DNA from: Microbacter margulisiae
GTDB taxonomy: Bacteria > Bacteroidota > Bacteroidia > Bacteroidales > Paludibacteraceae
Direction: 5' to 3'
Assembly: GCF_014192515.1 (NCBI RefSeq)
Contig: NZ_JACHYB010000002.1
Location: forward strand, 930,001-994,000
DNA: 64,000 nt
Made by a program: the position numbers and the translations under genes. The notes under the pieces were generated by a model that did no database searches, was not told the DNA's origin, and saw nothing but the letters and a program-made list of their open reading frames with translations. Shown piece by piece: positions 63,872 to 64,000 of this stretch. Numbering within the stretch: position 1 is the stretch's first letter; each line of letters starts with the position of its first letter.

Positions 63872-64000
63872 ATGGCAACAAAGAAAGTAGTAGTTTTAAG
63901 CGTATTGTTTTCTGCCTTCTGTGTAGTAGTGTCATCTGCACAAGTAACCAAAACACCCCCCACTCCCCAAACCAGAGCAGAAAAAGCAACAGTGCGCATG
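63872..64000 (+). CDS. Secreted protein, N-terminal fragment
   Basis: Runs off the window after 43 codons. A signal peptide (VVVLSVLFSAFCVVVSSAQ) is followed by VTKTPPTPQTRAEKATVRM. The start of the mature part, rich in Lys/Arg/Ala, is compatible with DUF4890-like small periplasmic proteins, but too little is visible to say more. Confidence 0.6.
   Translation, partial: MATKKVVVLSVLFSAFCVVVSSAQVTKTPPTPQTRAEKATVRM

Overview
The window looks like a chromosomal segment of a member of the Bacteroidota, most likely order Bacteroidales. The evidence is two SusC/SusD-era polysaccharide-utilisation regions, ECF sigma/FecR control, -7 promoter elements of the TAnnTTTG type, a TMEM260-like DUF2723 protein, and a cysteine-poor DksA-like protein next to a long type-2 isoleucyl-tRNA synthetase. 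The family cannot be fixed from sequence alone; a free-living or fermentative plant-polysaccharide degrader fits the enzyme content.

Layout. 1-10.9 kb: a hemicellulose/galactoside region with a sialate/xylan O-acetylesterase (cut by the window edge), GH2 beta-galactosidase, small outer-membrane barrel, DUF1593 protein, GH31 alpha-xylosidase/glucosidase and an orphan ECF sigma factor. It is interrupted at 1.3-2.7 kb by a two-gene unit: a protein built of 21-bp (heptad) repeats followed by a fibronectin-III-like protein. 11.2-21.2 kb: housekeeping genes (DUF2723 O-mannosyltransferase-like, NodB deacetylase, PAP2-like, rsmE, hisF, DksA-like, ileS). 21.5-32.2 kb: secreted esterase, LytS/LytTR two-component pair, a TolC/adaptor/RND efflux operon, anmK. 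32.2-45.6 kb: a repeat- and IS-rich accessory region with two inverted IS256-family copies, a LuxR-type gene cut in two, a truncated fibronectin-III-like gene, an eight-unit array of ~328-bp REP-bearing repeats with one HUH (RAYT-like) transposase gene inside, a complete IS4-family element, a tRNA-Gln and several orphan lipoprotein/membrane genes. 45.7-60.8 kb: an AT-richer polysaccharide-utilisation locus (sigma, FecR, SusC, SusD, lipoprotein, GH42, ROK kinase, MFS permease, SIS protein, creatininase-family hydrolase). 61-64 kb: acyltransferase, DUF535 protein and the start of a secreted protein.

How it works together. The second locus reads as one route: SusCD import of a galactoside, GH42 cleavage in the periplasm, MFS uptake, ROK phosphorylation, then SIS and creatininase-family steps inside the cell. 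The efflux operon is probably controlled by the adjacent LytS/LytTR pair.

Most notable points: (1) the heptad-repeat gene at 1393-1944; (2) an inversion between the IS256 copies, shown by an 8-bp target duplication now found in inverted orientation, which has split the LuxR-type gene so that its last ~35 codons lie on the other strand beyond the first IS; (3) the near-identical REP array with its embedded transposase gene; (4) an IS4 element whose uninterrupted target sequence still exists as a second copy 1.5 kb downstream.
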